Part shown: positions 19,972 through 29,172 of the stretch, in pieces
How the letters are laid out: every line of letters begins with the position of its first letter
Position numbering within the stretch: position 1 is the first letter of the stretch
Assembly: GCA_002049455.2 (NCBI GenBank)
Contig: KV919049.1
Location: forward strand, 38,156-102,155
Direction of reading: 5' to 3'
DNA: 64,000 bases
Source of the DNA: Porphyra umbilicalis
Taxonomy: Eukaryota > Rhodophyta > Bangiophyceae > Bangiales > Bangiaceae
Notes under the pieces: model-generated
Databases searched by the model: none
The model's input: only the letters and a program-made list of their open reading frames with translations
What the model was told of the DNA's origin: nothing
Translations under genes and position numbers: made by a program

Positions 19972-21705
19972 ATGGCGCCGCCGCCGAGCATTGAGTCGGA
20001 TCCTATCTTCCTCCACGCCATGGACCAAGGCCATCTCACGGACCTACAATCGGACTTCATCCTGAGCATTCGTGCCGTTGAGCGCGACGAAGGCGGGGAG
20101 TTGCGCAAGGGCGAGGAGCTGCGTAATAAGATCGTCGACAAGTACACGCCGTCGATGCTCTTCTGCCCAGAGCTGTTGCGGCACCCGGCGCTGCACCAGT
20201 CGTTGTTGACGCTTCTGCTCAAGCGGGAGGTCAGTATGCCGATCGATGCCACCCAACGGAGCGTCATCAATCTTGCGCAGGGGCTGTACGTCGACTCCGG
20301 AGCCACTTCGATTGCCGTACGTTTCGTGCACGACAACGAGCGGTCATTTGCGCTCAGTTATGGGGACATGCCGGTGCCTGCGTCTGCGGGCAGCGGCGGG
20401 CGCAGCCGTGGTCGCGGCCGCTCGCCGCGGCGCTCCGCTCCAGCCTCAGAGGGTGGTAGCCAACACGGCGGCGGTGACACCAACAAGGACGATGTACGCG
20501 CGAGCCGTGGTCACGACGGTCATGCTGCCGGTGACGGCGGCGCCGGTGAGCACGAGTTCGGCATCGCCGCGAGTGATGGTAACAGGAACAGCCACGTGGC
20601 GGCCAAGGCAGCGCGCGACGTGTCCGTTCGATTCAAGGATGAACGCGCCAAGTTTGGCGGTACCAAAGACCAGTGGTGGCCGGACTTTGTTTCAACATAC
20701 AACCTGGTCTGTTGCGATTACGCGCTCTCCCCCCGATTGAAGCTGCAATATCTGCACAACCTGCTCACTGGCGCGGCGAAGGTGTTCTTGTTGGACAAGG
20801 TTTTGCCTGTCGCCAGCACCTATGAGGACGCAGTCGACCATGTGCACCGGGAATACCACCCCGTCGTCCAGCAAGAACAGATGAAGAACGATCTCAGCAA
20901 CCTACGGTTGAGCTACCTTGTTGGCAAGGGCATGACCGTGGACTTGGCGCTCGTGGAGGTCTACAAACGGGTTTCAAGCAGATCAAGGATGGTCCCAGGG
21001 GCGTACCAGGGCGAGGAGCACCGCGTCGCCTTCTTGCGCGGCGCAGTCATCGGGTGCACTTGGGCCGCGGAGCCTTTGAGCCGCATCGCCACGCACAACT
21101 TGTCCTTCCAACAGCTTTACGCGGAGCTGTCGTCGTCGTTGTCACTTAGCCGGGAGAGTGCGAATGCCGTTGCCCGCGATCGCATTTTATCTGGGTCCGG
21201 GTCGGTCGCTGATGACACGGCGGACATCATGTTTCAAGGCCAAGGGCAGTACTCGATGCGGAACCAAGGCGTAGGTAACCGCGCCGGTGCCATCCGAGGC
21301 GCGTCGACGGCGCCGCGCTTTGACCTGTTAACCATCATGGGCTGTTTCAACTGTGATGACCCGAAGCACACGATCAACAACTGCCCGAAGCCCAAGAACA
21401 CGCTCAAGGCCGCTAAGCGCCGAGCTGAGTACCTACTCAAGCGCAAAGAATCCCAAGTGCTTCCTACGGTGAGCAGGGTGTTATGGGAGCTCTGCACGCA
21501 GTTCGATGCACACCAAGATCCAGCAGTGACGGCAGCACGGGACAGATCCGAAGGGGCCAATGACGACTTGGCGGGAGGAAGCAGCGACGGGGGCGACGTC
21601 GGGAAAGAGTTCTTCGCGGCCTTGACAGGCAAGCAGGTTGATAGTGCGAGCCACCCCGAGGCCTACGGTGACAGTGGCAGCGCGAGTTTTGTGCCGAGGG
21701 ACTGA
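19972..21705 (+). CDS. gag: Retrotransposon Gag
   Basis: ATG-initiated, 577 aa. The middle region is a capsid-like helical domain (KFGGTKDQWWPDFVSTYN and following). Near the C terminus there is a CCHC zinc knuckle, CFNCDDPKHTINNC, in exact C-X2-C-X4-H-X4-C spacing. It would coat element RNA in cytoplasmic particles. Around 20,380-20,560 there is an Arg/Gly/Ser/Asp-rich disordered insert. It ends at TGA 21703-21705. The protease frame (-1 relative to gag) is already open from 21672, giving a 34-nt overlap. I see no classic X-XXY-YYZ slippery heptamer there. Confidence 0.9.
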   Translation: MAPPPSIESDPIFLHAMDQGHLTDLQSDFILSIRAVERDEGGELRKGEELRNKIVDKYTPSMLFCPELLRHPALHQSLLTLLLKREVSMPIDATQRSVINLAQGLYVDSGATSIAVRFVHDNERSFALSYGDMPVPASAGSGGRSRGRGRSPRRSAPASEGGSQHGGGDTNKDDVRASRGHDGHAAGDGGAGEHEFGIAASDGNRNSHVAAKAARDVSVRFKDERAKFGGTKDQWWPDFVSTYNLVCCDYALSPRLKLQYLHNLLTGAAKVFLLDKVLPVASTYEDAVDHVHREYHPVVQQEQMKNDLSNLRLSYLVGKGMTVDLALVEVYKRVSSRSRMVPGAYQGEEHRVAFLRGAVIGCTWAAEPLSRIATHNLSFQQLYAELSSSLSLSRESANAVARDRILSGSGSVADDTADIMFQGQGQYSMRNQGVGNRAGAIRGASTAPRFDLLTIMGCFNCDDPKHTINNCPKPKNTLKAAKRRAEYLLKRKESQVLPTVSRVLWELCTQFDAHQDPAVTAARDRSEGANDDLAGGSSDGGDVGKEFFAALTGKQVDSASHPEAYGDSGSASFVPRD

Positions 21706-22168
21706 GTAGTCGCCTGCCCCTCAAGCACAGACTCCCACCACCGAGCCCGGACGAAGTCGTTGAGCCCGCCGTCTTTGAGCTGCTGGCCACAACGGTTGAC
21801 TTCCTTGGTGCGTGCTTGGACACCGGCGCCCAGCGCACGCTAATCGGCATGCAGCAAGCGGAGGCGTACATCAAGTTCACTGGCGGCACGGGCACCATCA
21901 AGAAGGTCGGCACCAAGACGGTCTACCAGTTCGGGGGCGACAAGCATGATACGCTCGGGTGCCTTGACATCCGGGTGCCCATCACCGCCGAATTCATCAT
22001 CATCATGGCGGTCGACGTGATCATGCTCAACGTGCCCTTCCTGCTTGGGCTGGACACGCTTGACCGGTACAAGATGTACGTCAACAATGTCACGGACGAG
22101 CTGGTTTGCGTGAACGAGGGGGTCAGCCTCCCCACGACTCGTTCGGATGGACACGTCTACTACAGCTG
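21672..22168 (+). CDS. pol: Retrotransposon aspartic protease
   Basis: Frame -1 relative to gag. The catalytic D-T-G is in CLDTGAQRTLIG, and a downstream PFLLGLDTLDRY segment is the usual partner of the active-site loop. The open frame runs to TAG 22200-22202. I end the exon at 22168 because a GT there, joined to an AG at 22562, restores the integrase frame (see the proposed intron). Expression needs a -1 shift from gag, or some other joining mechanism. It would process the Gag-Pol polyprotein. Confidence 0.8.
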
Positions 22169-22562
22169 GTGTAGCATATCTCTGCTCCCAATTGGCAATT
22201 AGCCACGAGTAGCCCCCTTGACTGGCTGAATCCACGGATTTGTGTGACTCGGCTTGTGGCACGCCCTTTGGGGGTTACTTCCGCATTGTTTATTTTTTAT
22301 TGCTTGTTTGCTTGCCTGTCTTATCCGTCTGCCGGCACTCATTACGATCGATTGATCGGATGGTCGATCGACCAGTGCCGTTGTTTGTATTAAACCACCG
22401 TGGGTCCGGGGTCGCCGTCGTGGGCGCCACCCGGCTCCCCATCGGATGCCCTTCAACAAAAGGTCTTCTTCCTCGCCGTGACGGCGATAGAACTCGCTTT
22501 ATTGCGTGGCTACGGTCGGTCTCAGTACACTGGTAATTGAATCAACGTTATTAATACCACAG
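22169..22562 (+). other. Proposed intron or degenerate spacer between protease and integrase
   Basis: 394 bp with stops in every frame and AT-richer than its surroundings, including a T-rich run near 22,290. Joining 22168 to 22563 brings the protease and integrase frames into one reading frame. The sequence acagctgg occurs at both junctions, so an insertion with a short duplication is an alternative to splicing. The donor GTGTAG is weaker than the GTACG/GTATG donors of host genes here. Confidence 0.4.
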
Positions 22563-24216
22563 CTGGGAGTGGAACCCGGACATCCTCTACACATTTCCAG
22601 AGTTGGTGCGCATCCACCGCCACTTCTTCCATGCGAGCCCCGAGCGACTGTACGCCGTAATGAGGCGTGCGAAGAACGAGGATGCTGTTCCCGAGACGCT
22701 TCAACGTCTGCAAGACGTGGCGGCGGCGTGCGATGTATGCCAACGCCTGGCGAAGGAGCCGGGTCGCTTCCGTGCCGCGCTGCCCGAGGGGGACGTGATA
22801 TTCAACCGGGTCGTCCTGATTGACCTGATGTTCCTCGACGGTCGCGCTGTACTCCACATTGTCGACAAAGACACCCTCTTCAGCGCGGCCACTTTCCTAC
22901 GCGACGGTCAATCGACCGCCGCCGTTTGGGACGCGTACATGAGCGTTTGGGTGACCAAGTACGCTGGCTACTCGAACCACATCCACGTCGACGCCGGCAC
23001 CCAGCTGCAGTCAGCAGAGTGGAAAGCGCTCCTCCATGCCGCGGGTGTTCAAGTGTACGACTCGGGAGTGGAGAGCCACAACTCCATTGGAGCCGGCGAG
23101 CGCTACCACGCCTACTTGCGTAACTTGTACAACCGGGTGTCGGCAGATCGACCTGGCATCTCGCCTGACATGGCATTGGCGCTCGCTGTCTTCGTAATGA
23201 ACCAGACGGCACGGCCTAGCGGCTTGTCACCCATGCTCCTACTTTTCGGCGTGAACCCGCCGGTGCCTATCAAGCCGGTCGACCTGCCAGGCCACCGTGA
23301 GCGGAGCAAGGCCATGGCGGACGCGCGCCTGGAGATGGTCAAGTGCGTCGCAAAAGCACGCTTGGACGCCGCGCTGCGCAACAAGGTGCCGAGCGGCGCA
23401 ATGGTCGACGGACAACCCGGCATGGACGTACTTGTCTTCCGTGAGGTGCCAGACAAGAAGTGGGAGGGTCCCTACAAGGTCGTCGGCGTGAATGGCAAGA
23501 AGGTATGGCTCGACGAGAAGCAGCGGCTACGAATGTATTCAATCACCAAGGTCAAGGTGTACAACCCGCCACCGAAAATCGAGCCAGCTGACCCAGACGT
23601 GGCCTCCGTCGAGCGCGAGACTCCGCCCGTCCCGACGGCGCCGGCTGAGTCCACGAGCAACAAGGGCACCATTGTGGACAGCATCATCGCGGGTGATACC
23701 CTTATGACAAACGTGCACCGCGCTATGGGCCAGCTACGTGACAAGGCGTACCGTGGTGCCTCTGCTGCGATGCAGACGCCGGAGGATGTGTGCATGTCGG
23801 AGGTGCTCAAGTCAGATGACCCGCGGGCAACATCTCCAGAGATGGAAGCAGCATGCCAGTCTGAAGCGGATGGGCTGGTTTCACGTGGCGCATTTCGGCG
23901 GCGGCTACGGACATCAGTGCCTCCCCATGCCAACGTCCTCGGCGGCCGGATGGTGAAGGTGATAAAGAGGGTCAACACGGCGGATGCATCCGCCAAGGCC
24001 CGCTTTGTCGCGCAGGGCAACACGGACAAGGCCAAGGCTTTCGTCGTCCACAACCTCTCGGCGTTGCGGCAGAGTTCCACTAAGATCCTCGTGTCCACTA
24101 GCGCCGTGCTCGGGTTCCGTGTCTTTTCCCACGACGTCAACCAGGCGTACCTCCAGAGCAAGGACAAGCTGTCGCGTGAGGTATTTGTACGACCTCGCGC
24201 ACGGGACGCCAAGTAA
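22563..24216 (+). CDS. pol: Copia integrase plus N-terminal reverse transcriptase
   Basis: Begins with the HHCC zinc-binding region (IHRHFFH, then CDVCQRLAK). The integrase core follows, with Asp in VVLIDLMFLDG, Asp in IHVDAGTQLQ and Glu in GAGERYHAYL, a complete D,D,E set. After a charged linker, RT starts near 24,020 with catalytic Asp motif A in FSHDVNQAYLQS. The frame then meets TAA at 24214-24216, directly after RPRARDAK, and RT continues in the same frame beyond it. A single nonsense change is the simplest explanation. ATG codons appear only inside the integrase, so this must be made as part of a polyprotein. Confidence 0.88.
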
Positions 24217-25410
24217 TTTGGTGTCCGCGATGACGAAGTGCTTCAAGTACTACTTCCGCTGTATGGTCTCCCGGACGCGGGAGACTACTGGGATGTTACC
24301 GTACTCGACCACGTGGAGAACGAGCTGGGCATGGAACCGCTTGTCGGCGACCCGCGTCTCTTCGTCAAGGACGGTTCCAACGCACTACAAGGTCTCCTTG
24401 GCGGCTGTGTGGATGATTTCCTCATGGGCGGTGATACGTACTTCCAGACTCTCACCGAGAAGACGCTGCAGAGGTCCGAGTCCAAGCCGCGCGTATGGGA
24501 CAACATGGAGTTCATCGGCGTGTCAATCAAGACCGCACCCGGTCCTCCGAGAGTGCTCTCCATCGACCAGACGGGATACTTCGACGCGGCGCGCAAGCTA
24601 CCGTTAAGCATCAGCTACGACAAGTTTGTGTCGGTGCGCGCTGCGTTCGCGTGGCTGGCGCATAGCCGCCCTGACCTGTGTTGCGCGATTAACCGTGCCG
24701 CGCAGGTGACAGCGTCTACATTCCGCAAGGAGCACATCAAGGAGCTGAACAAGGCCATCAAGCACGCGAACGCCACGAAGACGCTCTCCCTTATGTATGC
24801 CCCGCTGGACAAGGAGACGCTACACCTGCGTGTCTATGCTGACGCCTCCTTTGCTTCCAATGACGACCTGTCATCCCAGCTGGGGTACATCGTACTTCTG
24901 TGTGATGGGCACTCGCGTTGTCACGTCATGACGTACTCAAGCAGGAAATCGAGACGCGTCGTCAAGAGCTTCATGGCGGGGGAGGTCTACGCCTTTGCAG
25001 ATGCGTTTGATGCCGCTTTTATCATCAAGCACGACCTCGAGCGCATCTACGATCAGCACCTGCCGCTGGTTATGTTGACCGACTCCAAGCAGATGTTTGA
25101 TGTTATCACCCGTGCCTCTCATACAACGGAGAAACGGCTGATGATTGACGTGGCGGCGGCACGCGAGGCCTACAAGCGCTACGAGATCTCCAATGTTGGC
25201 CTGGTGCGGTCCGAGCACAACCCCGCGGATGGGCTGACAAAGCCGCAAATATGTGCGGTGCTAGACGCTACTCTCCGCACGGGCACGGACGTCAATCCGG
25301 TGGAGCAGTGGGTCACTCGGAACGAGACGATGGCGGACTCGGCGACCGAGACCATGACGACGGCGGAACGGACGGATGGGCGCTCGGGTGAGGAAGACCC
25401 GGGAGTGTGA
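24217..25410 (+). CDS. pol: Copia reverse transcriptase C-terminal part plus RNase H
   Basis: Same frame as the preceding segment, after the TAA. It has LLPLYGLPDAGDYW (copia RT), then the polymerase box with Asp-Asp in GGCVDDFLMGG, where Cys replaces the usual Tyr. RNase H follows with acidic residues in VYADASFA, GEVYAFADA and MLTDSKQMFD, and the copia-typical HNPADGLTKP. The stop TGA (25408-25410) lies three bases inside the right LTR. Apart from the upstream nonsense codon, this part looks intact. Confidence 0.9.
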   Translation, partial: FGVRDDEVLQVLLPLYGLPDAGDYWDVTVLDHVENELGMEPLVGDPRLFVKDGSNALQGLLGGCVDDFLMGGDTYFQTLTEKTLQRSESKPRVWDNMEFIGVSIKTAPGPPRVLSIDQTGYFDAARKLPLSISYDKFVSVRAAFAWLAHSRPDLCCAINRAAQVTASTFRKEHIKELNKAIKHANATKTLSLMYAPLDKETLHLRVYADASFASNDDLSSQLGYIVLLCDGHSRCHVMTYSSRKSRRVVKSFMAGEVYAFADAFDAAFIIKHDLERIYDQHLPLVMLTDSKQMFDVITRASHTTEKRLMIDVAAAREAYKRYEISNVGLVRSEHNPADGLTKPQICAVLDATLRTGTDVNPVEQWVTRNETMADSATETMTTAERTDGRSGEEDPGV

Positions 25411-25849
25411 ATCTTTGCACCCCGGCGCGGGATGACCTGTACCTGTGGAGATCCCACCCTCGCGCCAATCACCGGCCGATGATTTGGATGGACCAATTGC
25501 ATGCGAGATTCGGCGTTGTGCCACGCCGGAACGGAGGGGAGATTGCATATTGCGCCCCGAGTGTGTGGCTGTGTGTGATTGCGCTGGCGGGCCGTTACCC
25601 GTCAGTGGCTTGTGTGCATCTGGCACCCCTGAGAGCGGGGGTTGCCTGGGTGGCTTGTTTAGCTGGGTTGGCCCGCGTGCGTGCGCGTGTGCGGGCATAT
25701 GAGGGCACCCCGCACCGGCTAGCGGGGGGGTGACTGGCCCGGCAGCCCAGACACCGAGTGCCGCCGCACCCCAAGCAGGGGAGCGTCGGTGGGTCGGTGC
25801 ACGGGTGGGCAAACACTGCGTTCTTTGCCCTTTCTCGCCGGTTTTCCCA
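25406..25849 (+). repeat. Right LTR of the copia element
   Basis: 444 bp, TGTGAATC to TTTTCCCA, matching 18995-19438. Preceded by the purine-rich tract. The pol stop codon overlaps its first bases. Confidence 0.93.
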
Positions 25850-26439
25850 AACGGCCTCTCTGTTTCCTTTTTTGCCGTTCCTCTTTTATTAGCGAAGCTT
25901 CTACACAGCAGTCGGAACACGTGGCGAAGCACCCCCGAATGGCACACGGTTATTGGAGGGTAGGGTGGGCCGAATCCGTCAACGTATTGGCAGGGAGAAG
26001 AAGTCCAAATCATACTAAAACATTAAGTGTGCTCTGATAAACGCTAGTGAACAGGTCGATTGATTGACGTAGCGGTCGATCGGTCTCTTGTATCCCAATC
26101 GAGCAGTGTCAATCGGCGTCTTCGCGTGTGTCAATCAGCGCGATCGCTCGACTGGGAACGATCAAACAAGGTGGAAGTTCTTCAGTCACGATATGGTCAA
26201 TATAAATAAACTGACGGGTGCCACTTGAGATGGGAAGCTTGCCCGAAGTGCACTAACTCGGTTAGTCGGGTGGTTACGCTCACAAGAAAACTCATGTTTT
26301 GCTGGTGCGAAACCTGCCATTGCCATTGTGACACCATATTGGATGTGAAGTTGCGTTAGCAACAGCCCTGGAGTGTGCCATTCTTGTGGATAAAGGAGCT
26401 GAGTCCCCGTCCCTCTGGCCGTGCTTCGGGAGGATCCGC

Positions 26440-26675
26440 GCCGGCAGGCAATGGTCATGGTAGCCTGTTTTGCCCGCAAAAATGGGCATGAAGGCTGCTC
26501 AGGCCATGGCAGCGCTCGATCCCACGGCCACTGGTCTTGTTTCGGGGCTGTTCCCGCCGGCAGGCGCTGTTCATGGTAGCCTGTTTTGCCGGCACGATAG
26601 GGCATGGAGGTTGCTCAGGCCATCGTCGGCGGTTCCGCCCGCCAGCGTTTTTTCGGTTACTTCTTGCGATTTCGT
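26440..26675. repeat. Diverged ~116-bp tandem duplication
   Basis: The phrase ggtcatggtagcctgttttgcc starts near 26453 and recurs, with changes, 116 bp later. The following gggcatg-aaggctgctcaggccat segment is also repeated. The rest of 25,850-28,171 has no gene that I can support. It has mixed composition, scattered stops and AT-richer patches. Confidence 0.7.
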
Positions 26676-28175
26676 GGCGACACCCACAGAAGGAACCATG
26701 TATCCGTCGCTCTATCCGGCGCCTTACACAAAGCTCATCCGGCCAAATCTGTCGAGAAGCTCTCACAAACGCTTCTCACGCGCGTTGCAAAAACTCTCTA
26801 CAAGGTGGTCCCCCAGGGCAGGGACCAGGTAGCGAAGCTTCCACTTTTCGTGAGAACACAGACACACAGTTTGGGAAAAAGCCAGTAGTCACCAGTGCGC
26901 ATCCACCAGTTGTTGACATTCGATCAGATTGACTTGGAGATAGCCTCACAGGACAGATCTCGATGAGCTGAGTCGAACGGTGTGTCCAACTCCAAAATGA
27001 CGTTTGCTCAAACAATAAGGATTCTATCCTAAGGCGCCAAATGTGTTTCCCGTCACACGAGCGAGTGCTTCACCCATTCTACAAATATTGTTGGGATGAC
27101 TGACAGAGCAATTAACTTATCATGTGATGCAATATTCAGCATAATGGTTGTACATCGGGGGAGCGTCTCTTTTCGATGCTGCCATAGAATTCCGAGCTTC
27201 AGCACTGTAATGAGGCCTTTCGTTCTGCTCCTTCACTCTTCTGACCACGACGTCGTTGGGTCCCTTTCCTCTTTCCCAGTTGTTGTTGTGTCCCTTTGTC
27301 TTCTCCAGTTAAAGCGTCCCCATTGTCGGTCCCCATTTGGTATCTTCATCTTTGTCGTATGATTCTCAGCACAAAGAAATGGTCAGCAAGGCAGACAAGC
27401 GCAGCACCCGGCGCGCCGCCACACGCAGGGGGAGGTCGACAGCAGAGGCGATCAGATGCCTCAAGAAAAGAAGAACAGAAGAGTAAACAACCCGGCTGGG
27501 GCTCGGGGGGGGGACGGGGAAGGACGACGAACACATTGAAGAAAAAACGTACCTGAGTGCAGCGCAACGTGCATGGTGTGCGGAGGGGGGGAAGGGGGGG
27601 GGGGAAAGAAATGGGCGGATGCGGCGCGCGGGGGCAAAGAAAGGGGCGGATGTGGCGAGCGCGTCCAAGAGAGAGCACGGTGGTGCGGTGACGATGATGG
27701 AGGGGTGCTGTGAAAGGCCCGACGGAGGGGCGAGATGGCGAGACGACGGAAGAGGGCGGAGACGCGGTGCTGATATGGCCGCAAAGATGCGCGCTGCTGA
27801 CCATTTCGGGGCTCTTGTGTGGAGTACAGTGGGGGTTCCAGGAAGGCATCTGTAAACGCTTTTGGAGGAAGCTGTAATCGCTCGCATGTGTAATCCTTCT
27901 GGACCAGAGCGATCGTAGGCCATCGAATGCTGAAACGTGGATACACGGGATTGGGCGTACAGATGGGATCATCCAATCACATGGCCTAGAGGGTGACCAT
28001 CAAACAGACCAGGGCCATCCATTTCGTGCAACGTGGCTGCCCGAGCGTTGAGAACGCGAATGGATCCCTACTAGAAGCTTCGCTAAATAGGGAGTTCAGC
28101 GTTATTATTTTCACAGATTTTTGCTTATTTCAATACTTTTAGTAGCTTATATAAGTTACGCTCACTTCATTTTAA

Positions 28176-29150
28176 GTATGGAGCTTTGCTGAGAAATGGA
28201 GCATGCACGTTTGCGAGTGCAAACGTTTGCCGAGGTGGACCGATGTCAGGATGTCCATCAGATCGTCTCTCACCTGGCTTCAGGGGACCGATAGCGTCGC
28301 AAGTGCAATTGCACCTGGCATCACCGGCGAAAGCCACAGCCACCCACTGGCACATGGTAAGACGTGGGACTGAGGGCTCATCATGCAGCCAATGACTTCT
28401 CATTATTCAATGTCAAGAACACTGCCCAAACCCTGTCAGAATACCGGTTCAATGAATGTGACCACGCGCCCATTGGCTGCGTCAGGCGGCCTAGTTTCAC
28501 AGTATTTGAGCCGGCTCTCCACGGTCCACAAGACAGAGACTGCGCACCTGTGCCATCTGGTGCCCCAGAAGAAACGCAGGTGGGCTGGATCCAGTCACTG
28601 CTGTACCCTCCATCGATGGTGATTGGTCAAAAGAATGTCAGTGACACGTCTCGATGTCAATAAACAAAGGCGATCTACTGGTCACGGAGCTCACGTGTTC
28701 GGAGGGCCAATGAACGGCCCGAACGGAGAGAAAAGAATTGCAAGAACTCCTCAAACGTCATGCATGTTCGGAGGCCGATTCAGCCTCTGCGAGCAAACAT
28801 GAGGGGCCGGTTAGGGGGGACGCTCCTGACGGCACCGCTGTGGCCGGTGGCTTAAGAAGTCTTGTCCTGATTAGGCTGTCAGCGTGCATGTTCTGGCATC
28901 GTTTCACAAAGACCACCGCGGGTGTCAGCAGGTACTTGCCACCGGGTCACTCAGAGTGCAGTTTTCCAGCTCTTGTCAGCCGCTGTCGGCCCAAGGGCCC
29001 GGCGAACCTGGTCGGGATGCTTGACATGTCACACATCACCCGGAAATATCATGGGTCTCCCCACAGCACGGGTCAATGCTCGCAGTGGTCGGGTGTGCAT
29101 GTTTGTTTGCGCAAACGTGCATGCTCCATTTCTCAGCAAAGCACCATAAC
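28176..29150. mobile_element. 975-bp MITE flanked by TTAA
   Basis: Inverted repeats of about 37 bp, with core GCTTTGCTGAGAAATGGAGC running on into ATGCACGTTTGCG, lie at both ends. The outermost bases differ slightly (GTATGGA against GTTATGGT). TTAA flanks both ends (28172-28175 and 29151-29154), the target duplication of piggyBac-like elements. The interior ORFs are short and match nothing, so it is non-autonomous. It lies just upstream of the channel exon at 29173. Confidence 0.72.
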
Positions 29151-29172
29151 TTAATAAAATCTTTTTTAATAG

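Larger units (their letters stand above)
18995..25849 (+). mobile_element. Ty1/copia LTR retrotransposon, 6.86 kb
   Basis: Two 444-bp LTRs bound an internal region with gag, then protease, integrase, reverse transcriptase and RNase H. Integrase before RT is the copia order. A purine-rich stretch (gaggaagacccgggag) directly precedes the right LTR and is the likely polypurine tract. I could not identify a convincing tRNA primer-binding site after the left LTR. The flanking five bases (CTGCC left, AACGG right) do not match, so no target-site duplication is seen. The LTRs differ at about two positions, which indicates recent insertion, yet pol has one in-frame stop. Confidence 0.93.

Noticed and set aside
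21672-21705. Programmed -1 frameshift heptamer between gag and protease
   Set aside because: The overlap is only 34 nt and contains no X-XXY-YYZ site in the gag frame. The need for a -1 step is noted, but the mechanism is not claimed.
25886-28090. Inverted TTAGCGAAGCTTCTA words at ~25,889 and ~28,075 as ends of a 2.2-kb element
   Set aside because: Only about 15 bp match, part of it an AAGCTT palindrome. A third copy at 26,835 and the absence of flank duplication make chance likely.
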